Notes under the pieces: model-generated
Seen by the model: only the letters and a program-made list of their open reading frames with translations
What the model was told of the DNA's origin: nothing
The model's database searches: none
Translations under genes and position numbers: made by a program
In this document: piece after piece, positions 11,079 through 24,182 of the stretch
Layout: each line of letters opens with the position of its first letter
How positions within the stretch are numbered: position 1 is the stretch's first letter
Source of the DNA: Moniliella sp. 'wahieum'
Lineage: Eukaryota > Basidiomycota > Moniliellomycetes > Moniliellales > Moniliellaceae
NCBI GenBank assembly: GCA_003971905.1
Contig: RSEE01000023.1
Coordinates: 620,001 to 684,000, forward strand
DNA: 64,000 nucleotides
Reading direction: 5' to 3'

Positions 11079-13016
11079 TCACACTGGCACCGGTTTGCGG
11101 CGCACCGGGGGACGATGGCTGCCCTGGCGCGACAAGGCAGACAACGGCGGCTTGGACAGGCTAGGAGAGTAGGCGGTCGGGATGGGGCCGCCACACCAAG
11201 GCACACTTGAGGGCGCCACGTCTTCGTGTACAGCGACAGAAGGACTAAGCGGCTGGTGCGTACCCTCCCCCTCGACGGTGGCGGAGAAGGAGAGGTTGGT
11301 CTGGGTGCGCACCGATCCGCGCCGGGGCGGGCGCGGTGGGCGTACAGGTGCGCTGGAGAGGACCGAGCCGGAACCATGCAGAAGCGGGGAGAAGGTTGGG
11401 TGGGTTCGGTGTCGGTGCGGCGCATCCGGAGACGAAAGCGGTGTAAGTGCCAACTGGTCCAAGTTGTTGTCGGCAGACCGAAGAGGGAGGCGGGGAGCGG
11501 ATGGAGTAAGTGGAGCGGGAGCTTGGGTATGCGCTTGAACCCGAACCGGCTCCGAGGCCGGGGCTAAGGATGGAGCCGGGGCGGAGGGATAGCAAGGTGG
11601 ATCAAGGGACGGAGGCGGGGGTGGGTGAGCAGCGGTCGGGGCAGAGTAAGGTAAAACGACTGTGTTGGGATCTGGTCGTACTGCAAGGTCCTGATGGTGT
11701 GAGTCGGGGAGAGCGGGAGGGGAGGGATGATTAGGTTCGGTGGCTGCCTTGTGGACAAACGTGGTGGCTACCAGCGTTTCCCATGCATCCGCTCGGACGT
11801 CGCGGTTCAACTCGTCAATGTGGGCTTGGCTGGTAAATTGGGTCTGGTACTGCTCTCGCCGCGCTTGGATCACAGGGTACGCGCTCGCTACGGCCAGTAT
11901 CACATCGGGGCAATCACGCAAAATGTCGATGCGGGGGTTGGCGTTCATGCCTGTCCAAACCGACCATCCACAAGCATGGTTAGTGGGCGCGCGCTGGGGT
12001 CGGGACCAAAGAGGGGGTCGGAAGATAAAACGTACCAAAGCTCAGAAACGCATAGCTGGGTCGGTTCCCATCCTTGTCAGCCGTGACAGGACGGAGAAGA
12101 GGTTGCCGTGCAGCATACCCTTCCAGGCCCATTCGCCCCACGGGGTAGTGAACTGGTGCTTGCGCGTATTGAAGCTCTTGGTCAGCGTGCCCACATGCTG
12201 GCCTGGCGTGTTCTGTCCCCCCCCCGTAGGAATGGTGATCTCAAATGGCCCACTCTTGTCCCCGGCCGCTTTGCGTACAATGGCCAGAGGCCGTTGGGAA
12301 CTGTGTATTGAACGGAGTTCAACGCTCCACTGCCAAGCAGTCACGCCAGCAGGCGAAGCGGAACGGGAACGGGAACGAGCGTCGCTCCCACCACGTAATT
12401 TGCGTAGCAACGACTTGCCCCCGCCCTTGGTGGTTCCAGCCAGGCTCGGCTCAACCATCGACACCATACTGCCCTGGGACGAAGGAGAAGCGGATGGCAC
12501 GGACGGGTTGGCAACTGTGCAAAACGTCAGACAAGCACCGAAGCCGAGGCGCGAACACTGGGTGCCTTGCCACGCGGGGTCTTGTGCGCCAAACTTTCCC
12601 ACTCTTCTGCGCCATCGTCATAAGACATGCTAGGGCTCAGGCTGAGCGGTTCGGCGGCGGAGGAGAGGCTGTGGTAATCCCCGAACGGGCGCGCTGCCAG
12701 CGACGAGGTAGGGGGGGGGAGCTACCGAGAGAGGAGATGGAGGGCGAGGCGGGTTGATGATGCCGGTCCAGCACAGGCATGGTTGCTAGCCTGTCCGGCG
12801 ACCGGGCAGCAGTGTTGGGGCGAGCGGAGAAGGCAGAGCTGGCATGCGCGGGGGGAAGAGGCGTTGAGTGTCCGCCACACACGCCAGGCGGGGGGCACCG
12901 GCATAGGGCGCGGGCTCGGTGATGTACAGGTGGAGCTGGTCGGTGTAGCTGTCCGAGTGGCCGAGGGCGAGGGAGATGGTGCGGGTGGGGAAGGCCAGGG
13001 GCAAGGGAACGTCCAT
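11079..13016 (-). CDS. Pro/Ser-rich protein, possible tubby/LOR-like fold
   Basis: The product starts MDVPLPLAFPTRTISLAL, goes on with HSDSYTDQLHLYITEPAPYA, and contains a low-complexity linker. Then come FEITIPTGGG, HVGTLTKSF and HQFTTPWGEWAWKG. A clean intron at 11951-12035 (GTACGT donor, GGACAG acceptor) joins SYAFLSFG to MNANPRIDILRDCPDVILAV. That order (beta-rich core with a W-x-W strand, then a hydrophobic helix with PDVILAVASAYPVIQA) resembles tubby or LURP-one-related domains, which often bind membranes, but no diagnostic signature is exact. The last 250 residues are proline- and serine-rich and probably disordered. Frames must be joined at about 12830, 12600 and 12090. Function is unknown. 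Confidence 0.55.
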
Positions 13017-13653
13017 GACGGGCGGGGTGAGGTGGGGGAGGAGACGGGGGAGGGGGAGGAGGTGGTGGTGGCTTGTACGAGGCTCGAAGGATCCTTTTCC
13101 AAGGGGGTGGCCGGCAAAATACCAAAGCAAATGCAACCGTCAACGGGGGAACATACGTATCGCTTCACCGGGCAATCGGTGAAATGGTGAAATTGGTGAA
13201 AGAGTAGGAGGCGTAGAAGCCACAACCAGGCCCTGTGCCTGCCTAGCGCATGTGGGGCTTAACTCTAAAATGCGAAAAACTCCTTTGCTCCCCATAGGTG
13301 TCTGAGTGCAGCAGCAGCCGCAGACAGCAGCTCAGCGGCCAAATGGCAGACGCGCCGCACGCAGTCACATGCCGCACGGGGCCAGTGTACTAGTTGAGCA
13401 CTGATCACCGATCAGTGAAACCGAGTGGCGTCGGACGGGTGACGTGCTTGTGTGAGATGGCCACGTGCTCTGTTGGCCGATTATTATTAAATCGATTCGA
13501 TGCTGGGCGCTGGCAGGAGCAAGGCAGGGGGCCACGGGACCTGACATGTGACATGTGACATGCTGAGGCTCAGCGCTCAGGCTGAGCCGCGGAGCGCTGA
13601 CAGGGCCACCCAGCCGCAGGGACATGGACTCGGACCTATTGGGGCTGGGACGG

Positions 13654-13714
13654 GGGGCTGGAGGGCTGGAGGGTGGAGGGCTGGAGGGCTGGAGGGCTGG
13701 AGGGCTGGCAGGGT
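13654..13714. repeat. GGGCTGGAGG minisatellite
   Basis: About six direct copies of a 10-bp unit GGGCTGGAGG are visible, one shortened to GGTGGAGG. It sits in a gene-free stretch and is likely length-variable. Confidence 0.8.
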
Positions 13715-15553
13715 TGGGCGCCCGCACCAGCTGGACACCCATGTGGACGCAGCAGCATGATGTGGTGCATGATATGGCGATGCTGGAGTTGCTAGTAGGC
13801 CTTGGAATTGCTGGAGTTCCTCTCGTTCCTAGTTCCTACTGGCTGCTGCAGTGCCCCTGCTGCCTTCGGTCCTATATACGCGGCCAGCAAGCATGTGGTG
13901 TTGCGGCCGGCTCCACCAGGTCCACATCACCGGTCACCGGTCACCTACCTTACCCACCCTACCGCCTCCAGGGGCACTTGTGTACCTTGCCAGCGCGATG
14001 GCCAGACGCGTGCTGCGTGCCGCTTTTTAGTATTACCAGAGTATAAGCCTGCGGCCAAGCCCTTCAGACTCTTTCCAAGCCTTAAGCTTTTTAGGCGGCA
14101 CGCTGCAAGCGCCACACGCTGATCTCCATCTTTTTCCTAGTACTACCTATATAGGGTACTACTTGAGCTTGAAGTTGAAGTAGTATTCGTACTGGACTGC
14201 AAGCCGCACAGTATTACTGTTTGGCACAATTCCATCCCAATATCCCACTTGGGCGTTCAGGCCTTCAAGCTTCAAATTCCAGCCTTCAAAACCTTCAAGC
14301 TTTTCAGCCGCGGTCCAAGTCCCCCCCCATTCCCCACGTGCCACGGCTGTCCCTGTTGTCCGCTATTGTCTGGTCTCCGTGGCCGTGTCCCATCCAACAG
14401 CGGCCCTGGGTCTCAGGATGGTCAATGGTATCTCTTGGGCCTGATCGGCTGTTGTCCCCACTATCTGCATCAACTTCTACCCACTCTCTGGCAACGGCAA
14501 CAAACGCACCTCAGGCCTCAGACTGAAGCCTCACCCCCCCAATCGACTGCCATACTTGCATCATTGTGATCGAGGGGACGGGTAGAATTGAGACCTGCCG
14601 AAGAGGCACAGGCAGGTGTGATTATGATGCGAACCTACTCTACTAGTATGATGATGTGTGCTTTGGTTGTGAGCAATACAGCAGGCACGCATAAAGAGGG
14701 TAGTACAATGCCCCCAAAGCGCGGCTGTTTTGGTTTCCGCCGACACAAAGGAAACACCTCATAAAACGCCCTCTTCAAACACAAAGAGCAAAGATGTCAA
14801 AACGTCTCAGTGCTGGAAGGACGAAACACCTCTCACTGTTAATAGACTTGCCTCTGTGTTTTTTTCACCGATGGCCGTGTTGAGATTGAACCCTTTCATT
14901 GGGGATCCCATCAAGGGAAAACAAGCCGTGGATAGTATGCGCTTTCTGTTCTCGGGGAGCGAATACATAGGCGATCTGGCGCTGAAGTGGTTTCCTTAAC
15001 GAAAAAGGGTACTGATTGAGCTCAGAAAGAAGTCCCCGTGTTTTGTTGTGTGTGGTTATCGAATCGTTTTGCTGCGCCCCACCTCTTTCCCGTCGTAGTA
15101 TCGTATTTTGCCCCGTATACTTTGGTTTGACTTTTGACGCCTTGAACTATATGGCTTGTTTTGTAGGACGGCGGGGGAGTTGCTCGGCGCCATGGAGCAA
15201 GCGGGTGCGTTTGGGAGGCCACCAGACGAGACTGGTCGGGGGGGAGGCGGGCAGGAAGGAAGTGCGTGTGTGGTGTGGATGAGGTGGATGGGGGGCGGTT
15301 GCGCAGTGCGGCGTGTGGGATGGGTGACAGCGCTGATGGGATGCGGTAGAGATGCATGCTGGATGCTGCTAGGGTTGGTGGGTGGCCTCAGCGGCTGAGG
15401 CGCCGAGCAGTTCGCTGCAGTCTGGGCACTCCTGGCCGCCGGCTCAAGGCTCAAGCTCCAAGCTTCAAGGCTCGAGGGCAGCTGCAAGCAAGCCTAACGC
15501 CTGCGCCCACCGCATGGCTGCATGCCCAGCAGTCGGTCCGAACTCCGTCTGAG

Positions 15554-15720
15554 TACATCCACCACCCACCACCACCACCACCACCACCACCACTACCTCC
15601 TCCTTCTCCACCGCCGCCACCACCTCCACCTCCACCTCCACCCCACCTCCACCCCCACCGCCGGCCTCCCTCCACCCCCACCTCCACCCCCACCGCCGGC
15701 CTCCCCCCCCCTCGCCTCGC
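15554..15720. repeat. CCACCT/CCACCA microsatellite tract
   Basis: Long runs of CCACCACCA, CCACCTCCA and CCCCCACC precede the WD40 gene start at 15735. Both strands show spurious long frames (poly-His/Pro or poly-Gly), which I do not treat as genes. Confidence 0.8.
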
Positions 15721-15734
15721 CTCCCCCCGCCAGC

Positions 15735-18700
15735 ATGGCCGACGCCGCCATGGCTACCCGCCAGCGCGTCACCTATGTTCTCCCGCTCCCCCGCGAGCTC
15801 GGCGGCTGGCGCAGCTCCCTCGGCCCCCACACCCACCCTCCCCCACCACCCACACCTTTGCCGTACCCCCCGCTCCTCCACCCGCGACGCCGCTCGCCTC
15901 GCCCGCCGCGGCCCTCTTCTCATCCCCCCCCCACCCCTCCCACCCCTCCCACGACGCCCTCGCCGACGGCGACCACTCTGATGCCGAGTCAGACGATACC
16001 GCCGGCCGGCTGACCCCGTCTCTGCCACGGCTCGTCCCCGCCCATCCGCCATCCCTCTTCCACCCACCCACCCACGGCACATGCTCCCTGTCACATCGCT
16101 TGCCCTCGACCTCACCACCTGCGTCGAGAGCGCCGATGAGCCCCTTTCCGAGCCTTCGCCCGACCCGCGTCCCGACCAGGCAGACGACTTTCTCCCTTCT
16201 CCTTCTCTGGCGGTGGTGGAGCCTCGTCGCGCATGCGCACACCCCATCGTCCTCGCGGCCTCTTGTACACGGCTGGGCGCGATGCCCTGACCGCGTCGTG
16301 GCAACTCGACCTCCCCCTAGCCTGGACTGCGGACGCCTATCGGGACCCCGCTCAGCCCAATTCTCGTCCTTGGCGAGTGAAGCAACCCTACTGGACTCTC
16401 CACCCTCCTGACTCTCTCAGTTCGGGACGTGCCTTGGAGTCCGACCCCTTGTTGCGTCGCCCCTTATTCCGACAAGGGATTCAAGCTCACTCGGAGTGGA
16501 TCAACGATCTGCTTCTCGTCAACGGCAACCAGACTGTTATCTCTGCCTCGTCTGACAGGCTCATCAAGGCGTGGAATCCGCACGACTCGGCATCTCGCTC
16601 CCTACTCCTTTACCCTCGGTAGCCATGACGACTATGTCAAGTCTCTTGCCGCGCCAGCCTGGCAACTTGGCGCTGGCCAGACCCACACCATCATCCGGGC
16701 GGACTGGATCGGACGGTCAAGGTGTGGGACATGAACGCCAAGCCTGCCAAGAAAACGTCATTGTCCAACGCCACTTCGAGTTCTGGGCTTGGCGCTGATG
16801 ACACGTCGGCTCTCCAGCCCGTTCTCACGCTGACGCAAGAGGAAGATGAACTTCCGTCCTCGGTCTATAGTCTCAGTGTTAATGGGCCAGGGACCCTGAT
16901 CGGAGTGGGGTGTTCGGCGAATGAGGTGTCTGTGTACGATACGCGGAGCCGAGTGCGGGTGGCCAAGCTGGTGGGCCACACGGGTTTGTCCGTTCGTTGC
17001 TCATGTCGCAGACGGACGCCATCTCCTGTCGGCCTCGTCAGACAGCACAGTGCGGCTGTGGTCCATCGCAGAACAGCGTGCGCTCCACACGTTTGAACTC
17101 ATTCGGACTCTGTCTGGGCTCTGTACTCGAACGACCCCTACGAAAAGGACACGCTCACCTCCTTTTATTCGGCTGATCGGGTGGGCGACCTTTGCAAGGT
17201 CGATTGGTCAGATGAGCCCGACATTGTGAGCGGCGAATGTGTTCTGCTGGCTCGCAATCGTCCTTCGATGTTCAACCGACGCGGCAGCCACGTGCCCATT
17301 CCGATCGGCGAAAGTACCACCCCACCGGCCCACCCACACCACGGAGCCAGTCACCAAGGTATCCCATCGCATCGTTGCCGCTGACGATGCGTTTGTTTTC
17401 ACTGCCTCGGACACTTCCTCCTCGGTGCTGGTGTGGCCCGATGTACCCAAGCGCAAGGATCGGCTAGCCAAGTACCCCGCCATTGCCGCACGCGACATTT
17501 CCGGTTCCGCTGGGGGAAGCCAGCTGGGCGAGCCAGGCCAAGGAAGCGATTCAGTCGAGCCAAACTAACCCAACCGACATCTCGTCTGCTGTCGAGATGG
17601 CTGGTGTGCCCGCTTCCAGTCTTGTTTCTCTGGGCGATGACCAGAGCTTGTTTGACGATCGCCCGACTGATGATGGGTCCAGTCTGCTCGACCGGCCTCC
17701 CACTGCGGCGGGGCAACGAGCGCCTGGGCGGATGGCGCTGCTGCGTGAGGTGGCGGATGTGGCGGTACCGCTGTTCCGGCAACCCTGTGCTCGTGTGTCA
17801 GGTGGGGTGGGCTTGATCCGCAGTTCGATGCTCAATGACCGTCGGCATGTTCTCACCATGGACACGCGTGGTTCTGTCGGCATCTGGGACATTTTACTAG
17901 GCGTGTGTCTTGGGTTTTTCGAACGGAGAGCGCTTACCCAGCTGGCGCTCGACGAGGAGGCTCTGACGGGCACAACACCTATCGGCTCGGTTCAAGCCCA
18001 ATCAGCCACGGACATGACCCAGGAGGCGATCACAAATTTACTCACCCATTCGCCTGCGGACCTTCTCGAGCTGATTCGCGAACGAATCGAAGGGTCAGAT
18101 GCGGCGCCGTTTTGGTGTACGACCGACGTGCGTGCTGGCTTGCTCTCGGTTCACCTACAGAGCAACAAATGCTTTGATGCCGAGATGTACATGGACGATG
18201 CCGAGTTTGCCAAAAAGCCGGTTACAAGGAGGACACCCGAAGTATGCTCCCCCTCCCCCCCCCCCGCCTCTCTTTCCATTTGTTAGTTTGCTTCCCTCTC
18301 TTGCCGTACTGACCATCACCTCTTTCTAGTCACATGGGCCGCTGGGTCCTTCAGAATTTGTTTAGGGGGTTCATTGAGCAGGAGATTTCCGCTCGCAGTG
18401 GTTCCTATCGTGACGGTCACTTACAACCGCCGACAGTGACGCAAAAGGCCTGTTGGCAGCTGAGGGCCTACAGCCTTTTTCCGTACGGGAGAAGTTCCCA
18501 AAGCACTCGCGGCTCCTCTGGGGCTAGCTTGGCAATCCCCCTTCTGATAAAACCGTCGTTCTTCCCCGGGCTCGGACCGAGGGGAGCCGAGTGCATGGTC
18601 ACCATACAGCCCTTCCGTCGCATTGGCGGTAGAGGTACAGATGAATCCCTCCAAGATGCCCGTGCGGCCTTGCAACTCGCTCAATTGTCTGCGCCGCATA

Positions 18701-19969
18701 TGGAGGAGGAACACAGTGTGGATACGGGCGATGCCAACGCCCATGGTTCGTCGGCCAAGTCTGGTGGGGGCTTTATGTCGCGTTTCAACGGAAACACAAA
18801 GACAAGGACAAGAAACCCGCTGGCGACGCTGCTTCAGCGGCGCAACGCGCGGCCAGAAGCAATGAACCATTGCATGTCCGCCAAATCCGTGATATTGTTT
18901 CCCGAGTTGCCTTGCTCTCTCCTGCCCTACCAGCTGGTATGGCGTGAAGGACCTTTCCCCGTCCCAAGCTCATCCCCTGCTGGACTTGCCTCCTCTTCCT
19001 TTCCCATCAGGCGTGATGGTCTTGTTTGGTGCCATTTCCCCTCAGGCGGGGCAGGCGCTTCCTGCTTACCGCGAAACGGCGGGACGAATGGGGCAGGATG
19101 TTCCGCTTCTTGAACTGGTGGCCTCGCCTTGGCTTCTGGCCAATTTGCTCACCCCGCCACCAGCTGCCGAGCCTCCCACTTCTCTTGCTCCGCCCCCAGC
19201 GACCACCCCAGCCGCCATCAAGAACCCGGCCGCGTACGAGGCAGCTGTGCAAGATTCTGCCGCCCTCTTTCGCCGCGAGGTGGTCAAGATCAGCTTTATC
19301 CTCACGCCTTGGCTTCCGTCTGGAGCCGACGAGCCATCAGAGACACCCGCCCAACGATCCAGCCTGTTCCTCCCCGAACTTCCTGCGAGCACGACCCGCT
19401 TGACGGCGACGCAGATGCTGCGCATGAAGAAGGTATCTGCGTATGTGCTGGATAAGCTGGCATCGCGGCAGCAAGAGGCCGTACGTGAAGTGCCACAAAA
19501 AGGCATGAACCATGCGCAAGCTGTTGCCCAGCTGGCCGACGTACGCTACTGGTCCACGTTCAAGCTGCCCGCGGAGGATGAGATTGTGATCTTGTGCAAC
19601 GACACGGTTGTTCCCCCCGATATGACGCTGGCCCAAACCAGACGCTTCCTCTTCCGTCAGCCAGGTGACCTTAAACTCGAGTACCGCCGGGCGAAACTGG
19701 GCGAAACCCTTGCCTTCTCCCGCGGTGCTGCGACTTCAGCGCCGCAGCCCCTGCTCTCGCATCTGTTCCCGCACGGGGCCTCGGCCCACCACCACAGCTC
19801 TTCTTCCGTCTCGGATGCTGGCTACGTGGGTCGTCCCTCCATCGCGGACTCGTACGCACCAGCTGCCGATTCGGACGAGGGAGAGAGCGAGACGGACACA
19901 GAGGCCGAGTTGGACAGCTACCGTGGCCCCACCAGCTCGGCCCCGTTGCATCGATTGGGGTACCATTGA
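15735..19969 (+). CDS. WDR48/UAF1-type WD40 protein with C-terminal SUMO-like domain
   Basis: Proteins of this family (human WDR48/UAF1, S. pombe Bun107, yeast Duf1) bind and activate ubiquitin-specific proteases. The N-terminus [20 protein letters not shown] leads to SLALDLTT and [22 protein letters not shown]40 blades follow: [20 protein letters not shown] with [76 protein letters not shown] and [13 protein letters not shown]. An intron near 18243-18330 precedes [18 protein letters not shown]. The C-terminal domain is the SUMO-like DUF3337 type, seen in [31 protein letters not shown] and [18 protein letters not shown]. The stop is at 19967-19969. Frame changes of one base occur about eight or more times along the gene, none removing a domain. 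A proline-rich insertion lies at about 15830-15990. Confidence 0.88.
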
Positions 19970-20300
19970 ACCGGCAGTCCTGGTCGATCGCGCTCATTCC
20001 CAATTTTTTTTTCGCTTCGCTCGTCCAGAGTTGTCTTGTGTGTGTGTAAAACGAACCATCCCTTTCCTTTTCCTTTCCCCTTTCCTTTCCTTTTTCCTTC
20101 CCTTTCCTTTCCTTTTCCTTCCCTTCTCTCTCCTCCTTTCCTTTCCTTTACCGCTCTGCCTCTCTTTTCTTCCATTTATCCCGGCCCAGCTCCCTCTTGT
20201 GTGTGCACACTACTATCCATCCCCTCCTTTAGTCCTGGACCACCATGTTTATCGTGAGCATACCAAAACGAATGGTCAAGTAACCAAGTGGACACCGTAG
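19970..20300. repeat. Polypyrimidine TTTCC microsatellite in convergent 3' region
   Basis: From about 20055 to 20150 the sequence is almost pure TTTCC/TTTTCC. It lies between the stop codons of the WD40 gene and the minus-strand ribosomal protein gene. No gene is present. Confidence 0.7.
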
Positions 20301-21321
20301 CTAAGGCAGACGGATCGAGTCGATGCGAATGCGCGTGTACTGTTCTTGGTGTTTGAGTGACGCTTCCACTTGCGCGGCATGTGCCGCACCTTGATCCATA
20401 CGGGCGAGTGAGTGTGTTCGACGACGGTTGCCTCGATTTGCACGATCGGTTGGGCCGCTTCTCCCACCGCGCCAGCGAGGGCAGCCGAAGAGTACGGCTC
20501 CGATGGCGTCGCACGGTTCCCAATCCGCTCGGCTTCGGCGGGGGTGAGACCAATGAGCGCAGACAGCGTAGCACCCTTGTTGGCAATGCCATCCACCGAC
20601 GCAGCGTTGGCCTCCCAACTGTTTTCTTGCTGCAGGCCCCGCTGCACGGCATATTGCATCAGCGACTGGGTCCCGGGGGGGCCGGGCAGCTCACGGAACG
20701 AGGCAGGCACACGCAACCGCAGGGCCTCGAGTTCGGTATTGCGCATCTCATTGGGCAACAGCACATTGTCCGCCGTCTTGCGCAGCTGCTTGGCTTGCAG
20801 GCGATGGTGCGTGCGACGCCAGAGCGACTCTTGGGCACGCAGGACGTAGTCCCGCGTACCAATTTCGTGGATGCGGTCCAAGTGCAGCACATCTCCAACG
20901 TGCACATCCGTCATGCCCGGCACGGTCACCACGTCGCCCGGCGCGACGAGGTAGGTCTTGCCCAAAAAGAGACAACCGCATAGAGGTGGGTACTTTGGGA
21001 TCGCAACAGCTCCACCGCCGTTTGGCGCTCCACCGCCTCCAGAGGCGTCTTCTTGTCCACCTTATCCGCGCGGAAGGTTGGAAGGCACCTTGTACCCGGA
21101 CCGGCTCATGTGTAGTGGCCGCGCTCCAGCGCGCTCGGCGTCACCTTGACTGACTCGGCGTCATTCTCGATTTCGTGGAGGATGAGGGGGCTGCGGCGCG
21201 GCGGCTGGGACTGTGCGTGGTGCACGGCGCAGGAGGTGGCGAGGGCGCGCACAGGCGCCGGCCGCGCGGCGGCCGCCGCCCGGAGCATCGCGCCAGAGCC
21301 GCTGCGGACGAGGAGGACCAT
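20301..21321 (-). CDS. Mitochondrial large-subunit ribosomal protein bL21m
   Basis: The protein binds 23S-type rRNA in the mitochondrial ribosome. An Arg/Ala-rich presequence (MLRAAAAARPAPVRALATS) fits mitochondrial import; MVLLVRSG at 21321 or the internal Met at 21288 may be the start. The bL21 core is VAPGDVVTVPGMTDVHVGDV, LHLDRIHEIGTRDYVLRAQ and, after a fungal insertion, VQIEATVVEHTHSPVWIKV. The conserved C-terminus is HQEQYTRIRIDSIRLP with the stop at 20301. One-base shifts are needed near 21105-21050, at the T-run before GKTYLVAPGDVV near 20965, and before HQEQYTRIR near 20350. The insertion between the two halves of the core (about 100 residues) is longer than in bacterial L21. It is head-to-head with ATP1. 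Confidence 0.82.
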
Positions 21322-21697
21322 CGGGAGAGCAGTGGGCAGCGGGAAGAAGCGTGTGGGTGCCGCTTGCAGGCCCACCGCAGCAAAGCCAACCTTCCGACGC
21401 AGCCCAGCGGGCGTTGCACCGATCGGCCGTGCGCTAGGGTTGGCGCTGCGCCCGACGCGAATATTTCTAAGCCTCAGCGCCCGGCCGCTGCGCCCGCCGC
21501 GCTCACGTAAGCAGGCGGCCACGGGCGCAGCATCACCCACCACGCGGAGGGCTCATGCGTCACCCGGCTGCCAGCACTCCGCCGCGCCGGCTGCGCACAG
21601 CGCCTGTGTCCGCACCGCGCACCCCAGCAGTGTCGCCCGCGGGCAGCCGCTCTCTTCTTCTCCTCCACCAGCCCTGCTGTGCCCCGCCCTGCCTAGC
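21322..21697. promoter_or_regulatory. Shared divergent promoter region of bL21m and ATP1
   Basis: About 375 bp separate the two ATG codons of two nuclear genes for mitochondrial proteins. The region is GC-rich with CT-rich tracts near 21655. I see no sharp TATA box. Shared regulation is an inference from the arrangement. Confidence 0.45.
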
Positions 21698-23437
<1,740 letters not shown>

Positions 23438-24182
23438 GCACCTGGCTGGGTGGGATGCTGCGACCAAACAATCGACATGCAAACAGATGTGAGCGAGGGG
23501 AAGGGGGGGATGGTCGATGACGTAGAGGGGGGGGGTGATGCGGTGACAGGTGTGCGTGTAAGTACGAAGTGGCCGAGCGGCGGCAGGCTGTGTTACGTTA
23601 GCTAATCGTAAGCCAGCATGCGCTGAGGCGGGTGTGTGCGCAGTGCTGTTCTCAGCACGCGGGGGGCCGGCTGAGGCACGGCTGGCCGTCGGTTGGGCAC
23701 GCCGGCCGGTCGGAGTATCTGACACTGACACGCTCTGTGATGTGATCTCGATCCAATTTCCAACCCGTAGCCCATCCCGACGTCCGTGCAGCCCCCGCGC
23801 CCAACCGTCGTCCTCGTCCTCGTCGTCCTCATCCCCATCCTCATCCCCATCCTCATCGCCATCCCCACCGCCACTGCCATTCCCACCGCCATTGCCGGCT
23901 GGTTGACCGTATCCGCCGGCACGCCTCCGGCACCCATCATGTACGTTGCAACCCCCCCCCTCCCCAGCAGCCCCGTGGCGACAGGCGGGTCCATGAATGC
24001 TGACTGCCATGCCCTTCGCCAGCCTTTTGCTCCGCCTGCCCTCATCCGTCCACTCCATCCCATCTCCCGAGGGGAGCATTCGTTCTCTTCCCCTCAACCG
24101 CTCCCACTTTTCACCCTCCTTCCCCCCGAGCCCTTTCCCCTTGGTCCCAAAATGCAACCTGATAACCGCACACCCTTTCCAC
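23438..24182. other. Spacer and likely 5' leader of adenylate cyclase
   Basis: A (CATCCC/CATCCT)n-type tract lies at about 23830-23870. Frames extend through the stretch on both strands but are low-complexity. No other gene is supported. Confidence 0.45.

Larger units (their letters stand above)
13017..15734. other. Gene-poor island with minisatellite and simple repeats
   Basis: No supported gene is seen; frames near 14730-15000 and 15022-15400 have no recognisable product. The stretch contains GACATGTGACATGTGACATG near 13543-13562, palindromic GCTGAGGCTCAGCGCTCAGG near 13562, a GGGCTGGAGG minisatellite at 13654-13714, CTTCAAGCTTCAAATTCC near 14264, and a (CCACCT)n-type tract at 15554-15720. 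The last 170 bases are the leader of the WD40 gene. Confidence 0.4.

Noticed and set aside
15465-16304. Long Gly-rich minus-strand frame
   Set aside because: It arises from the CCACCT microsatellite and the Pro-rich part of the WD40 gene on the opposite strand.
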